A stretch of DNA of 64,000 bases from Pseudomonas sp. LFM046 (GCF_000949385.2 NZ_JYKO02000001.1:5788678-5852677); one strand, 5' to 3'. Positions 43,651-52,541 are shown, counted from the stretch's first letter. Notes: generated from the letters alone by a model not told the origin. Numbers and translations: made by a program.

Positions 43651-44295
43651 TCAACCAAACGCCCGGTCCAGATCCGCCAGGCTGGCGAAGTAATAGACCG
43701 GCGACTCTCCCAGCAGCTCTTCGCGGCTGCCGAAGCCATAGCCCACCCCCGCCCCGTGCAGCCCATTGCGGCTGGCGCCGATCAGGTCGTGCTTGCGGTC
43801 GCCGATCATCAGGGTATCGGCGCGGTCCAGGCCTTCTTCCTCCAGCAGGTGGGCGATCAGCTCCACCTTGTTGGTGCGGGTGCCGTCCAGTTCGCTGCCG
43901 TAGATGTGCTTGAAGTGCCGGTCGAAGCCGAAGTGCCGGGCAATTTCCTTGGCAAAGACCGTCGGCTTGCTGGTGGCGATATAGAGCGTGCGGCCCTGTT
44001 CGCTCAGCCGCCCGAGCAGCGCTTCGATCCCATCGAACACACGGTTCTCGTAGAGCCCGGTGACCTTGAAACGGTCGCGGTAGTGATTCACCGCTTCCCA
44101 GGCGCGCGCCTCGCTCAGGCTGTAGCTCTGCATGAAGCACTGCAGCAGCGGCGGGCCGATGAAGTGCTCCAGGTTCTTCAGGTCCGGCTCGTGGATATCC
44201 AGCTTGGCGAGCGCGTATTGGACCGAACGGGTGATGCCCTCACGCGGGTCGGTGAGGGTGCCGTCGAGGTCGAAGAGGATGTTCTGGTAGTGCAT
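43651..44295 (-). CDS. HAD-family phosphatase (phosphoglycolate-phosphatase-like)
   Basis: 214 residues. HAD motifs: FDLDGTLTDPREG (nucleophile near residue 9), TSKPTVFAKE with the conserved Ser/Thr near 108, a lysine-containing segment near 143 (TNKVELIAHLL) and MIGDRKHDLIGA near 162. The cap is of the type 1 helical kind. Substrate cannot be read; phosphoglycolate or a nucleotide is possible. Four bases separate it from the gamma carbonic anhydrase gene, so they are co-transcribed. Corresponds to PAO1 PA0065. Confidence 0.87.
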   Translation of the reverse strand: MHYQNILFDLDGTLTDPREGITRSVQYALAKLDIHEPDLKNLEHFIGPPLLQCFMQSYSLSEARAWEAVNHYRDRFKVTGLYENRVFDGIEALLGRLSEQGRTLYIATSKPTVFAKEIARHFGFDRHFKHIYGSELDGTRTNKVELIAHLLEEEGLDRADTLMIGDRKHDLIGASRNGLHGAGVGYGFGSREELLGESPVYYFASLADLDRAFG

Positions 44296-44299
44296 CGCC

Positions 44300-44845
44300 T
44301 CAGACTCCGTAGCCTTCCTCGATGTGCAGATCCTTCAGCTTCACGTAGTTCGCTGCGCTGTAGGTGAAGAAGGCCTTTTCCTTGTCGGTCAGCGGACGGG
44401 CCTGCTTCACCGGGCTGCCGACGTAGAGGTAGCCGCTTTCCAGGCGCTTGCCCGGCGGCACCAGACTGCCGGCGCCGAGCACCACGTCGTCCTCGATCAC
44501 CGCGCCGTCCATCACGGTGCTGCCCATGCCGATCAGCACCCGGTTGCCCACCTTGCAGCCATGCAGCAGGGCCTTGTGGCCGATGGTCACGTCGTCGCCG
44601 ATTTCCAGCGGGTAGCCATCCGGGTTGAACGGCCCGGCGTGGGTGATGTGCAGCACGCTGCCGTCCTGCACGCTGGTGCGCGCGCCGATGCGGATGCGGT
44701 GCATGTCGCCACGAATGGTGACGAGCGGCCACACCGAGCTGTCGTCGCCCAGATGGACGTCGCCGATGACCACGGAGGAAACGTCGACGAAGACTCGCTC
44801 GCCGAGCTGTGGGGTGATGCCCTGGTAGGTTCTGATCGGGTTCAT
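44300..44845 (-). CDS. gamma carbonic anhydrase family protein
   Basis: 181 residues, a left-handed beta-helix of hexapeptide repeats (VIGDVHLGDDSSVWPLV onward), with the metal-ligand histidines in HITHAG and IGHKALLHG. It trimerises in this family; the members in Pseudomonas (PaaY/YrdA-like) may hydrate CO2 or have another acyl-binding role. Start at 44845 (MNPIRTYQGITPQLGERVFV). Divergent from prlC. Confidence 0.9.
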   Translation of the reverse strand: MNPIRTYQGITPQLGERVFVDVSSVVIGDVHLGDDSSVWPLVTIRGDMHRIRIGARTSVQDGSVLHITHAGPFNPDGYPLEIGDDVTIGHKALLHGCKVGNRVLIGMGSTVMDGAVIEDDVVLGAGSLVPPGKRLESGYLYVGSPVKQARPLTDKEKAFFTYSAANYVKLKDLHIEEGYGV

Positions 44846-44957
44846 AGAGATTCCTGAGGCTGCGTCAGCCCGCGATTGTAATTAAGATGACCGGCATTCG
44901 GGCTGTATCTCGTTTCGTTGTCCAGCCCGCGCCCCTCCCCGAACACAGGTGAATGCC

Positions 44958-47006
44958 GTGACCCTGAGCAATCCCCTCCTGCAAGACTTCGATCTGCCGC
45001 CCTACTCCACCATTCGTCCGGAACATGTCGAACCGGCCGTCGACCAGATCCTCGCCGACAACCGCGTCGCCATCGCCGAGCTGCTGGCGCGCCAGGATGG
45101 CACACCGACCTGGAAAGGCCTGGTGCTGGCGCTGGACGAACTGGGCGAGCGCCTGGGTCGCGCCTGGAGCCCGGTGAGCCACCTGAATGCCGTGTGCAAC
45201 AACGCCGAATTGCGCAGCGCCTACGAGGCCTGCCTGCCCAAGCTGTCCGAGTATTGGACCGAGCTTGGCCAGAACCGCGAACTGTTCCAGGCCTACGAGG
45301 CCCTGGCCAACAGCCCCGAAGCCGCCGGCTTCGAGGTGGCGCAGAAGACCATCCTCGACCACGCCCTGCGCGACTTCCGTCTGTCCGGCATCGACCTGCC
45401 GGCCGACAAGCAGCAGCGCTATGGCGAAATCCAGATGAAGCTGTCCGAGCTGGGCAGCCGTTTCTCCAACCAGCTGCTGGACGCCACCCAGGCCTGGACC
45501 AAGGAGGTCCTCGACGAAGCGGCGCTGGCCGGCCTTACCGACTCGGCCAAGGCCCAGATGAAACAGGCCGCCGAAGCCAAGGGACTGGGCGGCTGGCTGA
45601 TCACCCTGGAATTCCCCAGCTACTACGCGGTGATGACCTACGCCGACGACCGCGCCCTGCGTGAAGAGGTCTACACCGCCTACAGCACCCGCGCCTCCGA
45701 CCAGGGCCCCAACGCCGGCCAGAACGACAACGGCCCGGTGATGATGGAAATCCTCGACCTGCGCCAGGAACTGGCCCAGCTGCTGGGCTTCGAGCACTTC
45801 TCCGACCTGAGCCTGGCCACCAAGATGGCCGAGTCCACCCCGCAGGTGCTGGGCTTCCTCCGTGACCTGGCCAAGCGCAGCAAGCCGTTCGCCGCCAAGG
45901 ACCTGGAAGAGCTCAAGGCCTTCGCCGCCGAGCGTGGCGTGGCTGACCTGCAAAGCTGGGACGTGGGCTATTTCAGCGAGAAGCTGCGTGAGCAGCGCTA
46001 CAGCATTTCCCAGGAAATCCTGCGCGCGTACTTCCCCATCGACAAAGTGCTGTCCGGTCTCTTCACCATCGTGCAGAAGCTGTACGGCATCGAGATCAAG
46101 GAACTCTCCGGCTTCGACACCTGGCACCCGGACGTGCGCCTATTCGAAATCAGCGAGAACGGCCAGCACGTCGGCCGCTTCTTCTTCGACCTCTACGCCC
46201 GCTCCAACAAGCGTGGCGGTGCCTGGATGGATGGCGCCCGGGACAAGCGCCGCAATGCCCATGGCGATCTGATCAGCCCGGTGGCCAACCTGGTCTGCAA
46301 CTTCACCCCGGCGGTGGGCGACAAGCCGGCCCTGCTGACCCACGACGAGGTCACCACCCTCTTTCACGAATTCGGCCACGGTCTGCACCACCTGCTCACC
46401 CGTGTCGAACATGCCGGCGCCTCTGGCATCAACGGCGTGGCCTGGGACGCGGTGGAGCTGCCCAGCCAGTTCATGGAGAACTGGTGCTGGGAGCCGGAAG
46501 GCCTGGCGCTGATTTCCGGTCACTACCAGACCGGCGAAGCCCTGCCCCAGGACCTCCTGGACAAGATGCTGGCAGCGAAGAACTTCCAGTCCGGCATGAT
46601 GATGGTGCGCCAGCTGGAGTTCTCCCTGTTCGACTTCGAACTGCACGCCACCCACGGTGACGGCCGTGCCGTGCTCGATGTGCTCGAAGCGATCCGCGAC
46701 GAAGTGGCGGTGATGCGCCCGCCGGCCTTCAACCGCTTCGCCAACAGCTTTGCGCACATCTTCGCCGGCGGTTACGCGGCCGGTTACTACAGTTACAAGT
46801 GGGCGGAAGTGCTGTCCGCCGATGCCTTCTCCCGCTTCGAGGAAGAAGGCGTGCTCAACCCGGCCACCGGCCGCGCCTTCCGCGACGCCATTCTGGCCCG
46901 TGGCGGCTCTCAGGAACCGATGGTGCTGTTCGTCGACTTCCGTGGTCGCGAACCCTCCATTGACGCCCTGCTGCGCCACAGTGGCCTCTCGGAGGATGCC
47001 GCATGA
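44958..47006 (+). CDS. prlC: oligopeptidase A
   Basis: 682 residues from the GTG at 44958, placed 5 bases after AGGTGA; another GTG at 44949 would add three residues. A cytoplasmic M3 metallopeptidase that degrades signal peptides and short peptides. Zinc motif HEFGH at 470-474 (TTLFHEFGHGLHHLL) with the downstream Glu in LPSQFMENWCWEPE. Overlaps the YheV-like gene by 4 bases. Corresponds to PAO1 PA0067. Confidence 0.97.
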   Translation: MTLSNPLLQDFDLPPYSTIRPEHVEPAVDQILADNRVAIAELLARQDGTPTWKGLVLALDELGERLGRAWSPVSHLNAVCNNAELRSAYEACLPKLSEYWTELGQNRELFQAYEALANSPEAAGFEVAQKTILDHALRDFRLSGIDLPADKQQRYGEIQMKLSELGSRFSNQLLDATQAWTKEVLDEAALAGLTDSAKAQMKQAAEAKGLGGWLITLEFPSYYAVMTYADDRALREEVYTAYSTRASDQGPNAGQNDNGPVMMEILDLRQELAQLLGFEHFSDLSLATKMAESTPQVLGFLRDLAKRSKPFAAKDLEELKAFAAERGVADLQSWDVGYFSEKLREQRYSISQEILRAYFPIDKVLSGLFTIVQKLYGIEIKELSGFDTWHPDVRLFEISENGQHVGRFFFDLYARSNKRGGAWMDGARDKRRNAHGDLISPVANLVCNFTPAVGDKPALLTHDEVTTLFHEFGHGLHHLLTRVEHAGASGINGVAWDAVELPSQFMENWCWEPEGLALISGHYQTGEALPQDLLDKMLAAKNFQSGMMMVRQLEFSLFDFELHATHGDGRAVLDVLEAIRDEVAVMRPPAFNRFANSFAHIFAGGYAAGYYSYKWAEVLSADAFSRFEEEGVLNPATGRAFRDAILARGGSQEPMVLFVDFRGREPSIDALLRHSGLSEDAA

Positions 47007-47269
47007 CGACGACCACGAAGCGCTTCATCGCCGGGGCTGTCTGCCCGGCCTGCAGCGAGATGGACAAGATCCGGATGTGGGACGAAGACGGCGTGCCGCA
47101 CCGCGAATGCGTGGCCTGCGGCTACACCGACACGCTCAACGCCCAGGGCCAGTCCGTGCCCAAGGAGCTGGGTACGCGGGTCAACCAGGTGAAGCCCAAG
47201 CCGGCCGATCCGAAGGTGCAGGGGGTGCAGTTCTTCCCCAATCCCAAGCTGAAGAAGCCCAGCGAGTAA
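47003..47269 (+). CDS. YheV-like putative zinc-ribbon protein
   Basis: 88 residues. Two CxxC pairs (CPACSEMDK near 14-17 and CVACGYTDT near 36-39) make a zinc ribbon, in the YheV family. Function unknown. Starts at ATG 47003 overlapping the prlC stop (ATGA), the association seen in many gammaproteobacteria. Ends in a lysine/proline-rich tail. Confidence 0.92.
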   Translation: MTTTTKRFIAGAVCPACSEMDKIRMWDEDGVPHRECVACGYTDTLNAQGQSVPKELGTRVNQVKPKPADPKVQGVQFFPNPKLKKPSE

Positions 47270-47290
47270 CCCGAACGCCAAGGAGGGCTC

Positions 47291-48067
47291 ATGTGGCATC
47301 TGGTGTGCGGCGATGTGGCGGCGGTCGGTGTTCGCCGGGTGATTGGCGATGCCGTGGCCGACGCACATCTTCGCGTGCTGCGTGATGACCTGGCGGTAGG
47401 CCCGCTGGTGGACATCGACCAGCCCCCCTGCGCCGCTCGCGCGCAGTATTGGCTGGCGGTCTGGCCGAGTGCGGTGACGCCCCGGCCGGATTTCGCCAGC
47501 GGCCTTTGCGCCGATGCCGACTGGCTCGCCGGGCTGCAACAGCAGGATCAACCGGTCACCGTCTGGCATGGCGACAGCTGCTCCGAACAGCTGTTGCTGG
47601 CCCGTGTAGCCGCTGCACTGGAAGGCAGTGACCTACCGCTCTGGGAGGTGGCTTGCGGCACCGGCGACAGCCGTGTCCAGCGGCGCCGCGCCGTGGGCAT
47701 GATCGAGCCTTCGGTTCTGAGTGATTACTACCTGCCACGGCAAATCGATGCCGGGCGCCGGTCCCGGCTGGCCGCACAGTGGCACGCTGCCGTGGCCGCC
47801 AACGCGGATATCCGCCGCTGGCGCGACGACGATTTCCATGGAGAGGACCACAGCCTGGTGGATGCCGTGCTGCTTGCCGCCTGTACCCCCGACTGGCAAC
47901 CGCTGCCTCGCGTGATGGCTGAGCTGATGGGACACAACGACGGCTTCTTCGCCACGGACTTCTTCACCCTATGGCGCGCCCGTGAACTGGCCGCCAAGGG
48001 GTGCATCGAACTGGGTGGTAACGCCGGTCAGCACGGCTACGGTGGACTGATGGTCCGTCTCGCGTAG
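47291..48067 (+). CDS. DUF1835/DUF3658-like protein
   Basis: 258 residues from ATG 47291 (MWHLVCGDVAAVGVRRVIGD), preceded by AAGGAGGG. The start W-H-L-V-C-G-D and the block VLRDDLAVGPL fit DUF1835; the C-terminal part with RWRDDDFHGEDHSLVDA fits the usual partner DUF3658. No signal peptide or catalytic motif is evident. The stop codon lies inside the repeat at 48064. Function not recognised; family by memory only. Confidence 0.75.
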   Translation: MWHLVCGDVAAVGVRRVIGDAVADAHLRVLRDDLAVGPLVDIDQPPCAARAQYWLAVWPSAVTPRPDFASGLCADADWLAGLQQQDQPVTVWHGDSCSEQLLLARVAAALEGSDLPLWEVACGTGDSRVQRRRAVGMIEPSVLSDYYLPRQIDAGRRSRLAAQWHAAVAANADIRRWRDDDFHGEDHSLVDAVLLAACTPDWQPLPRVMAELMGHNDGFFATDFFTLWRARELAAKGCIELGGNAGQHGYGGLMVRLA

Positions 48068-48150
48068 GTTGGCGCTGAGCGTAGCGAAGCCCAACGCCCA
48101 AGGCCGAGACCGTGCACTGTTGGGCCTCGCGGAGCTCGGCCCAACCTACG
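48064..48150. repeat. REP pair containing the stop of the DUF1835-like gene
   Basis: GTAGGTTGG (48064-48072) and its inverted partner CCAACCTAC (48141-48149) frame an inner GCCCAAC/GTTGGGC pair. A Pseudomonas GTAGGTTGG-type REP doublet. It provides the stop codon of the upstream gene. Confidence 0.8.
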
Positions 48151-48164
48151 GGAAGCCTGCTCTC

Positions 48165-48187
48165 GTGGGAGCGAATTCATTCGCGAT
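48165..48187. repeat. REP element of the GAATTCATTCGC family
   Basis: GTGGGAGCGAATTCATTCGCG, a single copy next to the preceding doublet. Same core as at 32219, 43603 and 50296. Confidence 0.75.
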
Positions 48188-48260
48188 GGGGCAGCGAAGC
48201 GGGCCGGGATCGACTTGTGCCGCTCGGCAGACAGGGCTAGGCGTCGGAAAGATCTGCATA

Positions 48261-48280
48261 TACTGTATGAATATACAGTT
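48261..48280. promoter_or_regulatory. LexA (SOS) box
   Basis: TACTGTATGAATATACAGTT contains CTGT-N8-ACAG with a near-perfect match to the gammaproteobacterial LexA site. It lies 16 bases before the radical SAM gene start, where bound LexA would block the promoter or its clearance. Confidence 0.88.
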
Positions 48281-48295
48281 TGTGAGGTTCATCCC

Positions 48296-49354
48296 ATGCC
48301 TGCCCCTCTCCCGCCCCGTGGCCGCGGCACGGCCAGCAATCCTTTCAACCGTTTTGCGCCGACCACGTCAGTGGCGATGGACGATGGCTGGTTCCAGGAG
48401 GTCCCGCCCAGCCGTGCGACCGAGGTCCGGCAGGAAACCGCGAAGAGCATCATCACCCGCAACCAGTCGCCGGACCTGCCGTTCGACCGCTCGGTGAACC
48501 CCTACCGGGGCTGCGAGCATGGCTGCATCTACTGCTACGCCCGGCCCAGCCACGCTTACTGGGACATGTCGCCGGGGCTGGATTTCGAGACCCGGCTGAT
48601 CGCCAAGACCAACGCCGTCGCCCTGCTCGAACAGCAGCTGTCCAAACCCGGCTACCAGTGCGCGCCGATCAACCTCGGCTCCAACACCGACCCCTACCAG
48701 CCCATCGAGCGCGAATACCGCCTCACCCGCCAGACCCTCGAAGTGCTGCTGCGCTACCGCCACCCGGTGACCATCGTCACCAAGGGTTCGCTGGTACTGC
48801 GTGACCTCGACCTGCTCACGCAACTGGCGGAACAGAACCTCGTGGCGGTGATGATCAGCCTCACCACCCTGGACGACGAACTGAAGCGCATCCTCGAACC
48901 CCGTGCCGCCGCGCCTTCGGCCCGACTGCGGGCCATCCGCGTGCTGCGGGAGCATCACATTCCGGTGGGTGTGCTCTGTTCGCCGATGATTCCGATGATC
49001 AACGACATGGAGCTGGAAGCCCTGCTGGAGGCGGCCCGGGATCAGGGTGCGCGGCAGGCGTCCTACCTGCTGCTGCGATTGCCTCGGGAGGTCGGGCCGT
49101 TGTTCGAGGAATGGCTGCAGGCGCATTACCCGCAGCGGGCCGCCCATGTGATGAGCATCATCCGCCAGTGCCGGGGCGGTGAAATCTACGACAGCCGTTT
49201 CGGCCACCGCTTCAAGGGCGAGGGCCCCTTCGCCGAGCTGCTGGCACAGCGTTTTGCCGTGGCCATTCGCAAGCTTGGGTTGAACCGACGTCGGGACTAT
49301 GAACTGGATTGTTCACGCTTCTGTCCACCCGGTGGCCAGATGGCGTTGCTCTGA
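48296..49354 (+). CDS. radical SAM protein (PA0069-like), SOS controlled
   Basis: 352 residues from ATG 48296, preceded by GAGG. The [4Fe-4S] triad is CxxxCxxC at Cys73, Cys77 and Cys80 (GCEHGCIYCYARP). The rest (LGSNTDPYQPIEREYRLTR, VTKGSLVLRDLDLL, SPMIPMINDMELE) is that of the SplB-related Rv2578c/PA0069 group. Spore photoproduct lyase relatives repair DNA, so a repair function is possible but not shown. Upstream open frame to 48215 crosses the LexA box and is rejected. PAO1 PA0069 is, as I recall, also in the SOS regulon. Confidence 0.9.
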   Translation: MPAPLPPRGRGTASNPFNRFAPTTSVAMDDGWFQEVPPSRATEVRQETAKSIITRNQSPDLPFDRSVNPYRGCEHGCIYCYARPSHAYWDMSPGLDFETRLIAKTNAVALLEQQLSKPGYQCAPINLGSNTDPYQPIEREYRLTRQTLEVLLRYRHPVTIVTKGSLVLRDLDLLTQLAEQNLVAVMISLTTLDDELKRILEPRAAAPSARLRAIRVLREHHIPVGVLCSPMIPMINDMELEALLEAARDQGARQASYLLLRLPREVGPLFEEWLQAHYPQRAAHVMSIIRQCRGGEIYDSRFGHRFKGEGPFAELLAQRFAVAIRKLGLNRRRDYELDCSRFCPPGGQMALL

Positions 49355-49464
49355 GTTGTGACTCGGCAGCCTGTAACGACAGTCCTGTAGGAATTCAAAT
49401 GCCGGCAATCAGTGGATAATGATCGGCAGACCAGACAATTCCTACGATGACCGAGGTTGGCAGC

Positions 49465-50172
49465 ATGAGCAACGAGCACGACAAGCAACGTGGTGAGAGT
49501 GCGGAAGAGGCCCTGCGGAACATAGTCGATGGCTTCCAGCGGTTCCGCGACGAGGTCTTCCCGCAGCAGGAGGCGTTGTTCAAGAAGCTCGCCCACGAGC
49601 AGAAACCTCGCGCCATGTTCATTACTTGCGCCGATTCGCGCATCGTTCCCGAGCTGATCACCCAGAGTTCGCCCGGCGACCTGTTCGTCACCCGTAACGT
49701 CGGCAACGTGGTACCGCCCTACGGTCAGATGAACGGCGGCGTCTCCACCGCCATCGAGTTCGCCGTCATGGCCCTCGGCGTGCACCACATCATCATCTGC
49801 GGCCATTCCGACTGCGGCGCCATGAAGGCGGTGATGGACCCGCAGACCCTGGAGCGCATGCCCACCGTAAAGGCCTGGCTGCGCCACGCTGAAGTGGCCA
49901 AGGTGGTGGTCCAGGAAAACTGCGGTTGCGCCAGCCACGAATCCCTGGCGGTGCTGACCGAAGAGAACGTGGTGGCCCAGCTCGACCATCTGCGTACCCA
50001 TCCCTCGGTGGCGGCGCGCCTGGCCAGCGGCCAGCTGTTCATCCACGGCTGGGTCTATGACATCGAGACGTCCGTCATCAAGGCGTATGACGCCGAACAG
50101 GGCCGCTTCCGTGTCATTGGCGACGGCCCGCTGCCGATGGCCACGCCAAAGCCGCGCTACCAGGCTGAGTGA
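49465..50172 (+). CDS. beta-class carbonic anhydrase
   Basis: 235 residues from ATG 49465, with GAGG 9 bases before; an ATG at 49447 is an alternative. Zinc and catalytic residues Cys55, Asp57, Arg59 (CADSRIVPE) and the second pair in GHSDCGAM. Interconverts CO2 and bicarbonate in the cytoplasm. Corresponds to PAO1 PA0102. Sits directly after the radical SAM gene, where PAO1 has the T6SS block. Confidence 0.96.
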   Translation: MSNEHDKQRGESAEEALRNIVDGFQRFRDEVFPQQEALFKKLAHEQKPRAMFITCADSRIVPELITQSSPGDLFVTRNVGNVVPPYGQMNGGVSTAIEFAVMALGVHHIIICGHSDCGAMKAVMDPQTLERMPTVKAWLRHAEVAKVVVQENCGCASHESLAVLTEENVVAQLDHLRTHPSVAARLASGQLFIHGWVYDIETSVIKAYDAEQGRFRVIGDGPLPMATPKPRYQAE

Positions 50173-50177
50173 TGAAG

Positions 50178-50203
50178 AAAGGGGCTGCCGAGGCAGCCCC
50201 TTT
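50178..50203 (+). terminator. Rho-independent terminator after the carbonic anhydrase gene
   Basis: AAAGGGGCTGCC (50178-50189) pairs with GGCAGCCCCTTT (50192-50203), followed by CTATTTC. Confidence 0.85.
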
Positions 50204-50235
50204 CTATTTCGCGGATGGGCAGCGGCCTACAGTCA

Positions 50236-50320
50236 CCCCTCTCCCATTGGGAGAGGGGGCGGGGTGAGGGAGGGCCGGCTTCGCTCGGTGCTTTTTCGCG
50301 AATGAATTCGCTCCTACGGG
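50236..50320. repeat. two REP-type repeats
   Basis: CCCCTCTCCC / GGGAGAGGGG stem at 50236-50258 and a TCGCGAATGAATTCGCTCC copy at 50296-50314 fill the gap between convergent genes. Confidence 0.7.
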
Positions 50321-50338
50321 TGGCTTTGGGGGCGAACT

Positions 50339-50998
50339 TCAACCTGCTGCGCGCTGCCCCTGGTTCAGCTGCAACTCGACGCCCAATTGCTGCGACAGGC
50401 AAGGCCAGCGCTTCCAGGCCGCCTCCACCTTGGGGTCGTGCAGTTGCTGGCGGTAGGCCTGGGCCGAGGGCAGGCTGAACACCTCGTCATCCAGCAGGCC
50501 GTCCACAGCGTGATGCACGGCCTCGTCCAGCTGGTTGGCGAAGGGTTCGCCGATCAGCGCGTGGGCGATCAGGTTGGCCACCGTGGTATCCAGCGGGATC
50601 AGCGGCTGGCCGAAATGCACGATGTAACGGTCGTTGACTTCCTCTACCAGGCGATGGGCCAGGTAGGCCTCGTCGAGCAGGCCTTCCAGGCCGTTGTGAC
50701 CGGTCATCACGGCCGGAGGCTGGAGGAAGAACTGCTCGGCCACCTGCAGCACCGGCTTGATCCGCACCTCGATCCCGGCTTCGCGGGCGACATTGGCGGC
50801 GGCATCCAGCACGTCGGGGACCTGTTCCACATAAGCGGCGATGAAGCGGGCAAGCACGCCCTGGGCATCCTCTGCCGGCAGGCGAATGGCGGGGTGCAGG
50901 CTGGCGACCTGGGATTCCAGTATCCGGGCCAGTTGGGCGGAGGCGGCTTCGTGTTGTAGGGCGCGCTGGATGACTTCGCGCAGTGCGGCGGTGTTCAT
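50339..50998 (-). CDS. uncharacterised protein (PA0104-like)
   Basis: 219 residues from ATG 50998 (MNTAALREVIQRALQHEAAS), with AGGAGCAG before it; the frame upstream to 51052 is rejected. The protein is mostly helical and acidic, with no signal peptide, membrane segment or metal motif. FFLQPPAVMTGHNGLEGLLDE and HFGQPLIPLDTTVANLIAHAL are its best conserved-looking blocks. I do not recognise a function. Placed before the cox operon, on the opposite strand, as in PAO1. Confidence 0.8.
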   Translation of the reverse strand: MNTAALREVIQRALQHEAASAQLARILESQVASLHPAIRLPAEDAQGVLARFIAAYVEQVPDVLDAAANVAREAGIEVRIKPVLQVAEQFFLQPPAVMTGHNGLEGLLDEAYLAHRLVEEVNDRYIVHFGQPLIPLDTTVANLIAHALIGEPFANQLDEAVHHAVDGLLDDEVFSLPSAQAYRQQLHDPKVEAAWKRWPCLSQQLGVELQLNQGQRAAG

Positions 50999-51213
50999 GA
51001 CTGCTCCTGAAAAGGACATGGCGGTTGCAGGTGAATGAAAAGTTGAAGACAAGACCTTAGCTCGCTCAGCGGAACTGCTAAGACCGGATTGTCATAATTT
51101 CTTCGCAGTTATGCGGGCAGGCTATAAAGGCACTTTGCCATTTGCTTCCAGCCCGCGCCAGCCGTGGCCTTTAGAACAAGGCTTGCGCGGATTCGGCTAT
51201 TTCCCCGGTCGCG

Positions 51214-51241
51214 TTGCGCACCGAAAGTCCCTGTCTATACT
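51214..51241 (+). promoter_or_regulatory. candidate promoter of the cox operon, sigma-S-like
   Basis: The 386 bases between the PA0104-like gene and coxB hold no gene. TTGCGC (51214-51219), 16 bases and TATACT (51236-51241) form a promoter; the extended CTATACT at 51235 is the sigma-S -10 pattern. The aa3 oxidase of P. aeruginosa is known to need RpoS. It lies about 145 bases before coxB, leaving a long leader. Confidence 0.55.
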
Positions 51242-51384
51242 CCGACTCGAAAGGCATTACCTGATGGAACCCGACTGTGCACCTGCGTGCCGAGGTCGGC
51301 GGTCCGAGTGTGGTAGTCCGGACAGCCGTCCCCAAGCCGTTGGCCCAGCCGGCGGGATAACAAGAACGAGAAGGGGAACCCGCA

Positions 51385-52512
51385 ATGATGCGACATCCAC
51401 GAGTCTGGATGGGACTCCTGCTGTGGTTTGTTTTCTGCCAGGCGGAGGCTGCCTGGACAGTCAACATGGCGCCCGGGGCAACCGAGGTCAGCCGCACCGT
51501 ATTCGATCTGCACATGACCATCTTCTGGATCTGCGTCGTCATCGGCGTACTGGTCTTCGGTGCCATGTTCTGGTCGATGATCATCCACCGTCGCTCCACC
51601 GGCCAGCAGCCGGCGCATTTCCACGAGAGCACCACGGTGGAAATCCTCTGGACCGTCGTGCCCTTCGTCATCCTCGTGCTGATGGCGGTGCCGGCGACCA
51701 AGACCCTGATCGACATCTACGACACCTCCGAATCCGGTCTGGATGTACAGGTCACCGGTTACCAGTGGAAATGGCACTACAAGTACCTGGGCCAGGACGT
51801 GGAGTTCTTCAGCAACCTGGCCACGCCCAGCGAGCAGATTCACAACAAGGCGCCCAAGGACGAGCATTACCTGCTGGAAGTCGACCAGCCGCTGGTGGTG
51901 CCGGTGGGCACCAAGGTGCGCTTCCTGATTACCGCCGCCGACGTGATCCACTCCTGGTGGGTGCCGGCGCTGGCGGTGAAGAAGGACGCCATCCCCGGCT
52001 TCGTCAACGAATCCTGGACCCGCATCGAGAAGCCCGGCATCTACCGTGGCCAGTGCACCGAGTTGTGCGGCAAGGATCACGGCTTCATGCCGATCGTGGT
52101 CGAGGCCAAGTCCAAGGAAGACTTCGCCAAGTGGCTGGCCGCTCGCAAGGAAGAGACCGCCAAGCTCAAGGAGCTGACCGACAAGGAATGGACGCGTGAG
52201 GAGTTGGTGGCGCGTGGCGACAAGATCTACCACACCACCTGCGCAGCCTGTCACCAGCCTGAGGGCCAGGGCTTGCCACCCATGTTCCCGGCACTCAAGG
52301 GCTCGAAGATCGCCACCGGTCCCAAGGCCGATCACCTGAACATCGTCTTCCACGGCAAGCAGGGCACTGCCATGGCCGCCTTCGGCAAGCAGCTGTCCGA
52401 AGTCGACATTGCCGCCGTCATTACCTACGAGCGCAACGCCTGGGGCAACAACATGGGCGACATGGTGACTCCGAAGGAAGTGCTGGCCCTGAAACAGGGG
52501 GAAGGCCAATGA
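51385..52512 (+). CDS. coxB: cytochrome c oxidase subunit II (with cytochrome c domain)
   Basis: 375 residues. Signal peptide (MMRHPRVWMGLLLWFVFCQAEA), two membrane helices (about 45-65 and 85-105), and the CuA domain with CTELCGKDHGFMP (about residues 227-239). A C-terminal cytochrome c domain carries CAACHQPEGQG near 286-296: heme c is bound covalently. So this is the caa3-like form common in Pseudomonas aa3 operons. It takes electrons from cytochrome c at the periplasmic face. Overlaps the coxA region by 4 bases if the earlier coxA ATG is used. Confidence 0.98.
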   Translation: MMRHPRVWMGLLLWFVFCQAEAAWTVNMAPGATEVSRTVFDLHMTIFWICVVIGVLVFGAMFWSMIIHRRSTGQQPAHFHESTTVEILWTVVPFVILVLMAVPATKTLIDIYDTSESGLDVQVTGYQWKWHYKYLGQDVEFFSNLATPSEQIHNKAPKDEHYLLEVDQPLVVPVGTKVRFLITAADVIHSWWVPALAVKKDAIPGFVNESWTRIEKPGIYRGQCTELCGKDHGFMPIVVEAKSKEDFAKWLAARKEETAKLKELTDKEWTREELVARGDKIYHTTCAACHQPEGQGLPPMFPALKGSKIATGPKADHLNIVFHGKQGTAMAAFGKQLSEVDIAAVITYERNAWGNNMGDMVTPKEVLALKQGEGQ

Positions 52513-52541
52513 AGAAGACACCGGCCTATATGGAGACGGAC

